Shown here: in pieces, positions 5,365 through 12,452 of the stretch
How positions within the stretch are numbered: the first letter of the stretch is position 1
Layout of the letters: each line of letters opens with the position of its first letter
The notes under the pieces: generated by a model
What the model was told of the DNA's origin: nothing
Database searches by the model: none
Seen by the model: only the letters and a program-made list of their open reading frames with translations
Position numbers and translations under genes: made by a program
Source: Archaeoglobaceae archaeon
Lineage (GTDB): Archaea; Halobacteriota; Archaeoglobi; Archaeoglobales; Archaeoglobaceae
DNA: 14,135 nt
Assembly: GCA_027016055.1 (NCBI GenBank)
Contig: JALWBF010000033.1
Span: 1 to 14,135 of the forward strand
Direction: 5' to 3'

Positions 5365-7560
5365 TCAGAACAGAATATCCCATATATCTTTCACAGGACT
5401 CTTAACAACCTCTATCTCGCTCTCTGATCTGTTAGGACTTACTAAGTCGAGCCCTCCCAAATCTATCGGCAATCTTAATTCCGGAACGTTAATGTCTGGA
5501 ACCTTATACGGAGGATTACTTACTGAACGAGTAGGTGGAGGCGTAGTATCAGGTTTAGGCTTAGGAGTCGTAATCGTAGGCACATCGGGAATCGTTAGCT
5601 CAGGAATGCCGATGTCCGGTATCGTTTGCTCGGGAATACTAAGCTTCGGAACCACTCCAATATCCAAGAATTCGCCGAGCTTTTCCGGAACATCTAAAGA
5701 GGGTTTGGTAACGATATCCTCGAACGTCTTTACCGCTGTATCCAAACCAGTCTTGAATCCCAATCCAACATCAAAGTCGACATTTACAACGTTATCCGTC
5801 AGATCTTTCAATTTCTGATCTACATCTACTTTAATAGCGGGCTGAATATGATCAGGATTTCTGATTCCTCCGAGATATTCAAGTCCTACACCGTATAGCG
5901 GCTTTAAACGCTCGTAAGCATCCTCCGCAATCCTTGCAATCGGCTTGAGCATTTCTCCAACGTCGAGCTTAGATTCAAGCGGGCTGAATAGATCTTCCGG
6001 ATTTAATGTAGGATTGTAGAATGTCTTTTCGGTCTTCGGAACTTCCTTAACTTCTAAGGCTGATACCTCAGCACCTGCGGGATTGATCTGCTCCGATAAT
6101 ACGCCGCCGGACTCTATCTTTTTACTCTCCTCTCTGGAAATCTTCTCAGGTAACTGATCAATATTGTCAAGTTCTTTTGAAATAGTATCTAACCTTTCGT
6201 TTAATTCCTTGCCGGGAACTTCGGGAGATTCAAGCATTCTCCATCGAATTAATTTGACGTTGCCCTTGTAATTCACGTAATCCTTACCTAACGGTGTATC
6301 CGTTAGCTCGCCGAACGGTAGCTCGTTGATACGAATCGGAATATCATCTAGCACGCTGAATCTTTCCGAGATGAACTTAATCCGTTTTGTGATCGGAGAA
6401 ACCTTCATGGCGGATATTCGGGTTACAGCATCCTCCATAGTCGTTTTGAGAATTCCCTTGTGTCCGAGCGGACTCTTATAGAATTGATAAACCTCTATTT
6501 TCTGAATAGGCTCGTTCGTTATTATCTTCTGAGTTAGCTTGCTCTCTGGCTTAACTCCAAAATTGATATTACCTTCTCCCACATCGACGTTAAAAATAGA
6601 TCTGATCATTTTGGCATGAGTATCTTCGATTTTGTTCAGCTTTAGCAATGCCGGATTGTCGGCGAATATTTTCTTTTCTCCCGATTCCGTCGTAATTACG
6701 GTTAGTTCCCCTACTTTATTCATTTTTGTCAGCTTTGAGAGAGGTTCGTTGATTTTGCCCGTAATCCGTTCGGCAACCTTTGAAAGCATGGGATCTATTT
6801 TGGATGCCAAGTTCCCGACCGATGTTTTTACGGTATCCGGAACTACTTTCCCAACGGCTTTAGCCCCTGCTCCAACAGCCTTAGCAATACCTTCTCCAGC
6901 TAAGTTTTCCATCTCGGCTTGATAACCTAAATGCCCGTATGCACCTATCAGCTCTTTCTCGGCATCGGTTAATTTCTCTCCCTTAAGTCTTGCTTCCCAT
7001 CCGCCCAATCCCGCTAAAAGACCTTCTACGGGTCTCGTTGCCAGTCCGACGCAACCGGCTATAAGATCTCTAACTACTGGAACTGGAATCTTCTGGTGAA
7101 TCCACTTCTCGGCTCCTTCTTCCCATTTGCTCAATTTATATGCCAAATTGAACAAAGCTGATTTCTGTCTTAAAGATTCTTCAGCTTTTAAAGCCTCAAT
7201 AGGAGATTCTATTTTGTTTACAACCTGTATTTCATTACCTTTAATTCCGTGAATCAACGCCTTAGCAGGAGGACTCAGTTGTTCGTTCAGATGCTGCAGG
7301 TTTTCCGCCTTAACGAATGCCTTATGGATTTCCGGAGAATCCGGCGGTTGTTTCGGCTCTGCTGCCGATACTTCCGGATGCGGTTTGGAATTAGATGCGG
7401 CACAATGCAAGGCACCGTCCAAATCCAACGTCGATTCCGAATTTACTACCGGTTGCGATTGCTGATTTGACTGACCGTAAATTTCCGGGAAATGCTGCTT
7501 CAGATAAGCCTCGTATTCCTCCTCCGTTTGAAATACGCCGTAAGGGGTGTAGATGGTCAT
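5365..7560 (-). CDS. Large uncharacterised virion-type protein with Pro-periodic C-terminus
   Basis: 731 residues from ATG at 7560 (GAGGTG, 6 bases upstream; GTG at 7569 is the overlapping alternative). The N-terminus is MTIYTPYGVFQTEEEYEAYL, then Gln/Ser/Pro-rich linkers to about 110. Residues about 165-265 contain Gly/Ala-rich weakly hydrophobic segments (VVRDLIAGCVGLATRPVEGL; AKAVGAGAKAVGKVV) that might insert in or associate with a membrane. The middle is an ordinary mixed alpha/beta sequence. From about 637 a periodic IPxxxIPxx(I/L) run leads into a Pro/Thr segment (TTPKPKPDTTPPP), ending KDIWDILF. There is no signal peptide. It is one of the two largest proteins and sits mid-operon, so I infer a virion or assembly component. 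No family is recognised. Confidence 0.85.
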   Translation of the reverse strand: MTIYTPYGVFQTEEEYEAYLKQHFPEIYGQSNQQSQPVVNSESTLDLDGALHCAASNSKPHPEVSAAEPKQPPDSPEIHKAFVKAENLQHLNEQLSPPAKALIHGIKGNEIQVVNKIESPIEALKAEESLRQKSALFNLAYKLSKWEEGAEKWIHQKIPVPVVRDLIAGCVGLATRPVEGLLAGLGGWEARLKGEKLTDAEKELIGAYGHLGYQAEMENLAGEGIAKAVGAGAKAVGKVVPDTVKTSVGNLASKIDPMLSKVAERITGKINEPLSKLTKMNKVGELTVITTESGEKKIFADNPALLKLNKIEDTHAKMIRSIFNVDVGEGNINFGVKPESKLTQKIITNEPIQKIEVYQFYKSPLGHKGILKTTMEDAVTRISAMKVSPITKRIKFISERFSVLDDIPIRINELPFGELTDTPLGKDYVNYKGNVKLIRWRMLESPEVPGKELNERLDTISKELDNIDQLPEKISREESKKIESGGVLSEQINPAGAEVSALEVKEVPKTEKTFYNPTLNPEDLFSPLESKLDVGEMLKPIARIAEDAYERLKPLYGVGLEYLGGIRNPDHIQPAIKVDVDQKLKDLTDNVVNVDFDVGLGFKTGLDTAVKTFEDIVTKPSLDVPEKLGEFLDIGVVPKLSIPEQTIPDIGIPELTIPDVPTITTPKPKPDTTPPPTRSVSNPPYKVPDINVPELRLPIDLGGLDLVSPNRSESEIEVVKSPVKDIWDILF

Positions 7561-7570
7561 CGCCGACACC

Positions 7571-7978
7571 TCATCTGTTAATCACAACCGGCTTGGATCC
7601 CGCTGGAACCGTCGGAGGCTTAGGTATTGTCGGAACCGAAACTCCTCCGTGTGTAAAGATCCAAATTGCGATGACTGCTAAGGCGAAAGCCATTATCAGC
7701 ACTACGAACAGGAAATACTTTCTGAAATCGTCTTTAATGGGTTGTATGAAATCCAAAATTAGCTTCAAATCGTTCTTAGCCATTGCCTCAGCGAATAGGT
7801 GAGCGTTGGAACTCCTCAACCAGAAATATGCTTTGTGAGGATTCACCGTTTTAAACATAGCCGCCTGAACGTATAGGCTTAAAATCGGAAGTAGTAGGTC
7901 TGCGTATTTGATAACCTTCTCTTCAGCCTTCTCTCGGACTTCATCTTCTTTACGTCCTAACTTCAGCCTCAACCTCAC
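7571..7978 (-). CDS. Single-pass membrane protein with short Pro-rich tail
   Basis: About 135 residues. A basic, charged helical N-terminus (RLRLKLGRKEDEVREKAEEK) leads to a mixed helical domain, a single strong membrane helix at about 88-108 (YFLFVVLIMAFALAVIAIWI) and a Pro-rich end (VPTIPKPPTVPAGSKP). The start is most likely GTG at 7978, 6 bases after GAGGTG as in the other operon genes; GTG at 7987 would add three residues but overlaps the ribosome site. The first 29 bases overlap the end of the preceding gene in another frame. The stop lies just before the ribosome site of the 731-residue gene. The family is not recognised. Confidence 0.8.
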   Translation of the reverse strand: MRLRLKLGRKEDEVREKAEEKVIKYADLLLPILSLYVQAAMFKTVNPHKAYFWLRSSNAHLFAEAMAKNDLKLILDFIQPIKDDFRKYFLFVVLIMAFALAVIAIWIFTHGGVSVPTIPKPPTVPAGSKPVVINR

Positions 7979-8489
7979 TTCTAACACCTCTATTCATCTG
8001 ATTAACCCAATTAACAAACTCTTCAAACGTTTTGAACGTTCTACCCTGCCTAATTGCTATTTCCATGTATCTCTCGAATTCTTCAACGCCAATTCCGAAT
8101 TCTTTCTCGAGCCAGTCAAAAAATGCCATCAGATCGATTCTAAGCCCCTTTCCGATGGATCTCCAGATCGTTTGCAACGGAACCCCATCTAATCTATATA
8201 CCGCGTCGTAATCCACCGGGATCTTGGTGTATTTGTCGAGAACGGCATAGCCGCTCTCAAACTTGCAGGGAATCAGATCAACGCTTTTCGTCTCACTGCG
8301 AACGTCCAACAGCATCTTTTTCGCTATCTTCGCATGGAAAACTTTAAACATCGTCGGAACGCTCGTTCTGAGCCATATGAGCGTAAATATGCTTGTTAGC
8401 GATGATGCGATTATCGGCAATCCGATCTTGAAATATAGCCCGCCGAAAAGCAGAATCATCGCGAGGACAATTATAGACTCAACCAACAT
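7950..8489 (-). CDS. Membrane-anchored protein with soluble C-terminal domain (179 aa)
   Basis: Two N-terminal hydrophobic helices (about 4-21 and 24-42: MLVESIIVLAMILLFGGLYF and following) are followed by a basic stretch (KVFHAKIAKKML) and a soluble alpha/beta domain of about 130 residues with an aromatic/charged helical end (FFDWLEKEFGIGVEEFERYM; FKTFEEFVNWVNQMN). By the positive-inside rule the soluble domain should be cytoplasmic or inside the particle. The ATG at 8489 follows GGGAGGTAAAGCAGA and overlaps the end of the preceding gene. The family is unknown. Confidence 0.85.
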   Translation of the reverse strand: MLVESIIVLAMILLFGGLYFKIGLPIIASSLTSIFTLIWLRTSVPTMFKVFHAKIAKKMLLDVRSETKSVDLIPCKFESGYAVLDKYTKIPVDYDAVYRLDGVPLQTIWRSIGKGLRIDLMAFFDWLEKEFGIGVEEFERYMEIAIRQGRTFKTFEEFVNWVNQMNRGVRSEVEAEVRT

Positions 8490-8934
8490 TCTGCTTTACC
8501 TCCCGCTGAATTTCGGCTCTATCGTCTTTGCTTCCTCCAAATAGTCTGTTAAGTAAACCTCTTTTACCAGACTCATCCGACTTTTGAGGGAGAGGCGATG
8601 GGATGTAACGTTCTATCACTTGTGTTGTCGGTGCGGACAAGAGTTTAAGCGTCGTTCCCTGCAAACTCTTCCCGCCCACGATCCTTATCAAATCTCTGAT
8701 AGCCAAATGATTGAACAGGAGTTCCGGGTGTAAATCGAGCTCGTAAGGTCGCATGTTCATCAGCTCGTAGTTCCTCTGAATGTCGATACTTAGTTGAATG
8801 CTCTTCAAATCGTAAATGCTGAGAATTGTTGAGGCTAAGTCCTTACGTAATTGGATGTGTTTATTCTGAATAGGTCTCGGTATATCCGGAAAGACCGCAA
8901 ACTTCCACCTATCGTTTAGAATGCTCTCGTTCAC
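8479..8934 (-). CDS. Soluble uncharacterised protein (151 aa)
   Basis: 151 residues with no membrane helix. The N-terminal two thirds look like a folded alpha/beta domain (DRWKFAVFPDIPRPIQNKHI; NMRPYELDLHPELLFNHLAI). The last about 40 residues are charged and low in hydrophobics (KSDESGKRGLLNRLFGGSKD), probably a flexible basic tail. The GTG start at 8934 overlaps the upstream stop in GTGA and follows GGAGGGATTAAC; it overlaps the next gene at its own end. It is the only clearly soluble product among the first five genes of the operon, so it may link membrane proteins to DNA or to each other (inference). No family recognised. Confidence 0.8.
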   Translation of the reverse strand: MNESILNDRWKFAVFPDIPRPIQNKHIQLRKDLASTILSIYDLKSIQLSIDIQRNYELMNMRPYELDLHPELLFNHLAIRDLIRIVGGKSLQGTTLKLLSAPTTQVIERYIPSPLPQKSDESGKRGLLNRLFGGSKDDRAEIQREVKQNVG

Positions 8935-9284
8935 GTTAATCCCTCCATCTTAAGCTCTTTCTCAATTCTGAGCCGTTTGGCAAGTTCGACCAAGTTCCAG
9001 AACACCTTAACGCAGCAGAAAATACCGAAGAGCATGAACATCAAAGCTAAAGGCAAACTTTGCTGTAGAACTGTCGTCGTGTAGGTGTAAACCGTAGTAT
9101 TCACGTTGTAGATATAAGTGTAGGGAACCTCGATCTGCATCGCACCTAAGCAGGCTATGAAGTTCAGCCCGGCTCCGAGAGCCGGAATAAGGATGTTAAG
9201 ATGTTTTAAGTCGTAATTGATCAGACTCAAAAAAAAGAGGGTTAACGAGATTCCTGCGGTTATGTAAAACGCCGTGTCGAGCAT
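8931..9284 (-). CDS. Three-helix membrane protein with Tyr/Thr-rich loop
   Basis: 117 residues with membrane helices at about 4-22, 29-49 and 76-97. Between the second and third lies a loop unusually rich in Tyr and Thr (VPYTYIYNVNTTVYTYTTT, about 53-71) with an NTT sequon, likely facing outside. A basic amphipathic C-terminus follows (ELAKRLRIEKELK). The ATG at 9284 overlaps the stop of the capsid-like gene in TAATG and follows GGAGGTGTT. As the gene directly after the capsid-like protein it is a candidate minor envelope protein. No family recognised. Confidence 0.85.
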   Translation of the reverse strand: MLDTAFYITAGISLTLFFLSLINYDLKHLNILIPALGAGLNFIACLGAMQIEVPYTYIYNVNTTVYTYTTTVLQQSLPLALMFMLFGIFCCVKVFWNLVELAKRLRIEKELKMEGLT

Positions 9285-9637
9285 TAAACACCTCCTCCAC
9301 CGCCCTCTCCTCTGCTCGTGAACAGCGAAATTATTGCGAACGCAACGAGGGCAATGGCGATTATGAATATGAACTGCAGAATTGAGAAACCGACGTTCCC
9401 GGCAGTGTTAATGAAGCTTACAGTTTGGTTGGCCCACGTCGGGCTTGATATGCTGTTGGCCAACGAGATTCCCAGACCGCCCATGTAACCCATGATAATA
9501 CCCAAGACTATAACGACAAGAATCAGCGTTCCCGCGGCTATGGCTATGTTCGCCCCTCCGGTTCTGTTGTATAGCATTGCCATTTTATACCAATTCCTCG
9601 CCTTCAAAATTCCTCTAACCTTGGAACTCGGTCTCAA
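9284..9637 (-). CDS. Major-capsid-like protein of spindle-shaped viruses (putative)
   Basis: 117 residues: a basic N-terminal segment (KVRGILKARNWYK), then two long hydrophobic helices at about 30-50 (IAIAAGTLILVVIVLGIIMG) and 83-107 (GFSILQFIFIIAIALVAFAI), separated by a polar Asn/Ser/Thr loop, and a GEGGGGGV tail. This size and two-helix layout match the major capsid proteins known from spindle-shaped archaeal viruses (SSV1 VP1, His1, PAV1), which vary greatly in sequence. It is first in the structural operon, just behind the strongest-looking promoter. The TTG start at 9637 follows GGAGGTGAGAACAGA; ATGs at residues 19 and 21 have no such site. N-terminal processing occurs in SSV1 VP1 and could occur here. 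The capsid role is inferred from layout, since I could not run a profile search. Confidence 0.7.
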   Translation of the reverse strand: MRPSSKVRGILKARNWYKMAMLYNRTGGANIAIAAGTLILVVIVLGIIMGYMGGLGISLANSISSPTWANQTVSFINTAGNVGFSILQFIFIIAIALVAFAIISLFTSRGEGGGGGV

Positions 9638-9765
9638 TCTGTTCTCACCTCCTACCGATTTAACGTCCTTTAAGAATAGAAATATATTTTTCGAAATAAA
9701 TATAAATAACGTTATATAACGTTATACAGCATTATTTATATTTATGACGTATAGTGTTAAATTAT
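9638..9765. promoter_or_regulatory. Divergent, mirror-symmetric control region
   Basis: A leftward TATA box, TTATTTATATTTAT read on the minus strand (9709-9696), and the identical 14-base box on the plus strand (9732-9745) face away from each other. Between them is a perfect 20-bp palindrome, ATAACGTTATATAACGTTAT (9706-9725), which touches the leftward box and ends 6 bp before the rightward one. The rightward box predicts a transcript starting at the ATG at 9766, so a leaderless AbrB-like gene. The leftward one predicts a leader of about 40 bases with GGAGGTG before the capsid-like gene. A dimer bound to the palindrome could block BRE/TATA use on both sides. The AbrB-like product of 9766-9978 is the first candidate binder. 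Confidence 0.75.
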
Positions 9766-9978
9766 ATGCATGTCCTATCGAAGATTATGAGGGTTTTGAG
9801 TATTCAATGCAGGCAAACGCAAACGAGCAAGCAGTTTTACATAACTCTGCCTAAGGATATAGTCGAGCGTTGGAATCTGGCTAAGAAAGATTCGATAGCA
9901 TTCATAGATAAAGGCGATTTCGCGATCATCATGCCAGCGGAAAGGATATCCGAAAAGTTTGAAGTCGTCGTAAGGTGA
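9766..9978 (+). CDS. AbrB/MazE-type DNA-binding regulator
   Basis: About 70 residues. The core, about 15-55 (CRQTQTSKQFYITLPKDIVE, then RWNLAKKDSIAFIDKGDFAI), has the pattern of a SpoVT-AbrB swapped-hairpin barrel: a strand, then (I/V)TLPKDIVERW, a hydrophilic turn, and paired strands. Such proteins are dimeric transcription regulators or antitoxins. No toxin partner follows it. Start choice: ATG at 9766 lies about 27 bp after the TATA box and would be leaderless; GTG at 9754 and ATG at 9787 are alternatives without ribosome sites. Its stop overlaps the next gene's GTG codon (9975) in GTGA. The palindrome upstream suggests control of itself and of the structural operon (inference). Confidence 0.8.
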   Translation: MHVLSKIMRVLSIQCRQTQTSKQFYITLPKDIVERWNLAKKDSIAFIDKGDFAIIMPAERISEKFEVVVR

Positions 9979-9983
9979 TCGCT

Positions 9984-10466
9984 TTGAATTTCGTTCCTCA
10001 GGTGAAGGATATCGATTTTAGGAGAGACGGTTACACGGTAAACGTTTGGCAGGCAATAGCCCTCGCAAGGGATTCAATTTTGGACGAAGAACAGTTCGAT
10101 AAGGCGCTTGATGCCTTAGAGGCAATTCTTATCCCGAGCATGTCCTTGGATGAGTTAAGAGAGTTGGAGGAAATCAGAAGGAGAAGGGATATGATAGTAA
10201 ATACCGTTATGCAACTGAAAAAGGCGAAGACGTTGGAATCCGCGTCTCCCTTCGATAGTCAAGTCCTTCAGGCTGCAGAATACTACAACAAGGTTCTGTC
10301 ATCTGCAAAGTATGAGTTTAATCTGTTGAGATACAAACTGCTGATCAAAACCGCATACAGAATTTTCGTCGTGAAGGACTCCCAGCCGTATTCGGATAAA
10401 TCACTTCTTCCGGACATTCGGAACGTTTACGATAAATATGAAAAGTATATAACGGAGGGAGAGTGA
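9984..10466 (+). CDS. Helical uncharacterised protein (160 aa)
   Basis: A largely helical soluble protein of about 160 residues. Acidic and basic residues alternate in the middle (LDELRELEEIRRRRDMIVNT, about 52-71), suggesting a coiled coil, and there is a second helical region about 90-130. No catalytic motif is visible and no family is recognised. Start choice: TTG at 9984 follows GGTGA by 5 bases; GTG at 9975 is in frame too but contains the ribosome site. The 3' end overlaps the next gene in a GTGATG junction. With the 103-residue protein it precedes the ATPase, so the three may act together, for example in replication, partition or packaging (inference). Confidence 0.8.
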   Translation: MNFVPQVKDIDFRRDGYTVNVWQAIALARDSILDEEQFDKALDALEAILIPSMSLDELRELEEIRRRRDMIVNTVMQLKKAKTLESASPFDSQVLQAAEYYNKVLSSAKYEFNLLRYKLLIKTAYRIFVVKDSQPYSDKSLLPDIRNVYDKYEKYITEGE

Positions 10467-10777
10467 TGAAAGGCATTATTGGGGAAGATATACAGCAGAT
10501 ATCTTACGATATAATTCTTTTGAGCACGATTTTGGATATCAAGGAGGCTAAGAAGGAGGGCGATTGGGATCGAGCGTTTAGATTGATTGACGAACTTGAG
10601 AATTTGTTGGCACCTTACGGCATTGAGGAATTCCTAAGGAAAGAAATGAACGGTAAGGAGTTCAAAGATGCTAAGGAACTATACACTTTTAAGGAGAGAG
10701 TATTGCTGAAAAAGGCTAAGATGTGCGGTTTTCTGCCGCCGGGTAAATATGCTGGATCCAACAGGAGCAACATCTGA
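10466..10777 (+). CDS. Small helical uncharacterised protein (103 aa)
   Basis: 103 residues from ATG at 10466, 7 bases after GGAGG; a GTG at 10463 overlaps the upstream stop. The sequence is amphipathic and charged, with predicted helices at about 8-28, 35-48 and 66-85, and ends in a short basic/polar tail (PGKYAGSNRSNI). No motif or family is recognised. The spacing of 9 bp to the ATPase start places it in the same operon. The similar size and charge pattern of this protein and part of the preceding one might mean they bind each other, but nothing in the sequence proves it. Confidence 0.8.
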   Translation: MKGIIGEDIQQISYDIILLSTILDIKEAKKEGDWDRAFRLIDELENLLAPYGIEEFLRKEMNGKEFKDAKELYTFKERVLLKKAKMCGFLPPGKYAGSNRSNI

Positions 10778-10786
10778 GGTGGCTTT

Positions 10787-11644
10787 ATGGACATTCTCAA
10801 AATTATAGCCGGTTTAATAAGAGATAGATTGATATTAAAAGACGAGCATTATCCGATGGTTGTAGTCGGTTATCCGGGTGTTGGCAAGAGCTCAACAGCC
10901 CTAGCATTGGCTGAAGCGGTCGATGAAAGCTTTACAATTGAAAGAGTTGCATTCAAGCCAACTGAATTCTTCGAAATTGCTAAAAATATCGAAAGGGGAC
11001 AGGCGATAATATTCGATGAAGCCGGTATTGGATTGCATGCCCGTGAATGGCAGAAAACGACCAACATAATCTTCTCGAAGCTAACTCAAGTTTACAGGTT
11101 TCTGAACGTCTTTGTTGTATTCACGGTCCCAGATATATGCTACATAGATTCCCATGCAAGAAACGAAATGAAAGCTATTCTCGAGTTGGTAGCAAAGGAT
11201 ATCGAAAATGAAGTTACAATTGGACATTGGTGGGTTGTAAAGAGGAATAGAGTGTTTGGTGTTACTTTCCATGAAAAACTTAAATTATTTACTGATAGAG
11301 GAGAAGAAACAGTAGATCCGGTTTACATTCCTCGTCCCTCGAAATACCTTTGGAAGGCATATAAGAAAAAAGCTGAGAGTTACAAAAGAAATATTATCGA
11401 CGAACTTTACGATGAACTACAGAAGCTTGAGAAAGGCGTATCTGGTTCAATTGATGGTAGAACTCTTAAGAGATTGATAAACCAAGAAAAAGCACTTATA
11501 AAAGTTTATGAGTATATGAACAAGGAACTTGGATTATCCGACCGGCAGATTGCGGGTATCATGGGTGTTTCAAACGCAACATTGCACAACTGGAAGAGTA
11601 TTTGGTTCGCAGATAAGCGAGTTGATGCAGTCAAGACTGTTTAA
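10787..11644 (+). CDS. P-loop ATPase with C-terminal helix-turn-helix
   Basis: 285 residues. Walker A is GYPGVGKSS at 28-36; Walker B is AIIFDEAG at 73-80 (D77, E78). A conserved-looking stretch follows (NIIFSKLTQVYRFLNVFVVF, then TVP), then a basic linker (about 185-225). The C-terminus carries a helix-turn-helix, LSDRQIAGIMGVSNATLHNW at about 250-269. The order DEAG, about 20 residues, then RFxN(V)FVVFTVP recalls ATPases of mobile archaeal elements and Zot/HerA-like motors, but I cannot assign the family. The helix-turn-helix implies sequence-specific DNA binding, so replication initiation, partition or genome packaging are all possible. ATG at 10787 follows GAGGTGGCTTT. It is last in the rightward operon. 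Confidence 0.9.
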   Translation: MDILKIIAGLIRDRLILKDEHYPMVVVGYPGVGKSSTALALAEAVDESFTIERVAFKPTEFFEIAKNIERGQAIIFDEAGIGLHAREWQKTTNIIFSKLTQVYRFLNVFVVFTVPDICYIDSHARNEMKAILELVAKDIENEVTIGHWWVVKRNRVFGVTFHEKLKLFTDRGEETVDPVYIPRPSKYLWKAYKKKAESYKRNIIDELYDELQKLEKGVSGSIDGRTLKRLINQEKALIKVYEYMNKELGLSDRQIAGIMGVSNATLHNWKSIWFADKRVDAVKTV

Positions 11645-11891
11645 TGTTTAGTGTTTAACTATTAGTTTGCTATAATTATAAGTCCGAATGGAAGGACTAT
11701 ATCAAATATTGTTTATTTTTATACTTTTGTCGTTAAAGAATTCTTCGAAAATTGGAAGACAGTTCTGAGAGGAGATTTGGCCAAAAGGAGGCGATAAAGA
11801 AGAGATTGAGCATCTTTCCCGGACTACCAAAGTTCAGGCTGAGGGTGTAAAAATTTTCCATGCGGGCGGGCTTTTAAAATATTATTTATTT
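11645..11891. other. Gap between convergent operons, possible gene remnants
   Basis: Past the ATPase stop the plus strand holds a small hairpin and T-tracts (listed separately), then two open frames without start codons. One ends at the TAA near 11800 (…KEFFENWKTVLRGDLAKRRR). The other, in the next phase, follows a TGA near 11770 and reads EEIEHLSRTTKVQAEGVKIF, then HAGG. Their protein-like composition suggests a decayed gene, but neither can be translated as it stands. The right edge (about 11863-11891) is a GC-rich patch GCGGGCGGGC followed by T-rich DNA and may stop rightward transcripts. Confidence 0.35.
11681..11729 (+). terminator. Terminator of the rightward operon
   Basis: AGTCC (11681-11685) pairs with GGACT (11694-11698) around an 8-base loop, and T-rich DNA follows (GTTTATTTTTATACTTTTG). 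It lies 37 bp after the ATPase stop. The T-tracts alone would suffice for archaeal termination; the short stem may be incidental. Confidence 0.5.
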
Positions 11892-12428
11892 TTATTCATA
11901 AATGAACTTAGTTAAAGTTTCCAATTCTTCTCTGACCTTATCCCTAACAGCATCTTTCACTACTTCCTTAATTAGCCTATACAAATCATGAACAGGATAA
12001 TTCATCCTTGCTGGAATTAGGATTTTTACGAAATCATCGTCCCAAACTACCCATCCTAAACCGTAGTATGCCATTAAGAATAAGTCCGAATATTCGGGCA
12101 TTGTAAATCTGGTAGCTATGTATTGGTAATTTACGAACGGTCTTCGAACGATGGCTTGGTGAAGGACTTTCCTAATGTCGTATTCTTTGAATTCTACTCC
12201 AATATATACCGTTGTTGTTCTCTTACCAATGTATTCAAGCTTTATCAGTAAATCGAACTTAATCCTTTCCTTATCAGATTTTACAACCTTACGAGGGTAA
12301 AGGTCAGCTTTAGTTTCATTCCAATCGCTTTCATGAGCTTTTATGATTGTTTTTGCTATTTCGTATGCCTTTTCTTCCTCTTTATTCGCATGTTTCTCTA
12401 ACCAAGATTTATACTCTTCGAGATTCAT
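11892..12428 (-). CDS. PD-(D/E)XK-like nuclease (putative)
   Basis: 178 residues. After a charged helical N-terminus, FDLLI (D59) and then a strand with GVEFKEYD (E79, K81) give the D...ExK arrangement of the PD-(D/E)XK superfamily. It is followed by a helix with a conserved-style Gln (LHQAIVRR) and a strand pair (YQYIATRF; GLGWVVWDDDFVKILIP). Holliday-junction resolvases, restriction enzymes and virus nucleases share this core, and a fusellovirus protein (D212 of SSV Ragged Hills) is a structural example. The ATG at 12428 follows GGTG by 8 bases; GTG at 12437 would add three residues. The integrase stops 24 bp upstream, so the two form a cassette, perhaps processing recombination or replication intermediates. 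The motif is seen; the activity is inferred. Confidence 0.7.
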   Translation of the reverse strand: MNLEEYKSWLEKHANKEEEKAYEIAKTIIKAHESDWNETKADLYPRKVVKSDKERIKFDLLIKLEYIGKRTTTVYIGVEFKEYDIRKVLHQAIVRRPFVNYQYIATRFTMPEYSDLFLMAYYGLGWVVWDDDFVKILIPARMNYPVHDLYRLIKEVVKDAVRDKVREELETLTKFIYE

Positions 12429-12452
12429 ATGATTCACACCCTAAAGGATTGG

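Noticed and set aside
5492..5818. Rightward Ser/Gly/Val-rich frame
   Set aside because: Mirror of the Pro-periodic tail of the 731-residue protein; the repetitive look is explained by the coding strand.
9766..9978. Antitoxin of a toxin-antitoxin pair
   Set aside because: The AbrB/MazE fold fits, but the next gene is a helical protein of 160 residues without toxin features, and the operon position favours a regulator.
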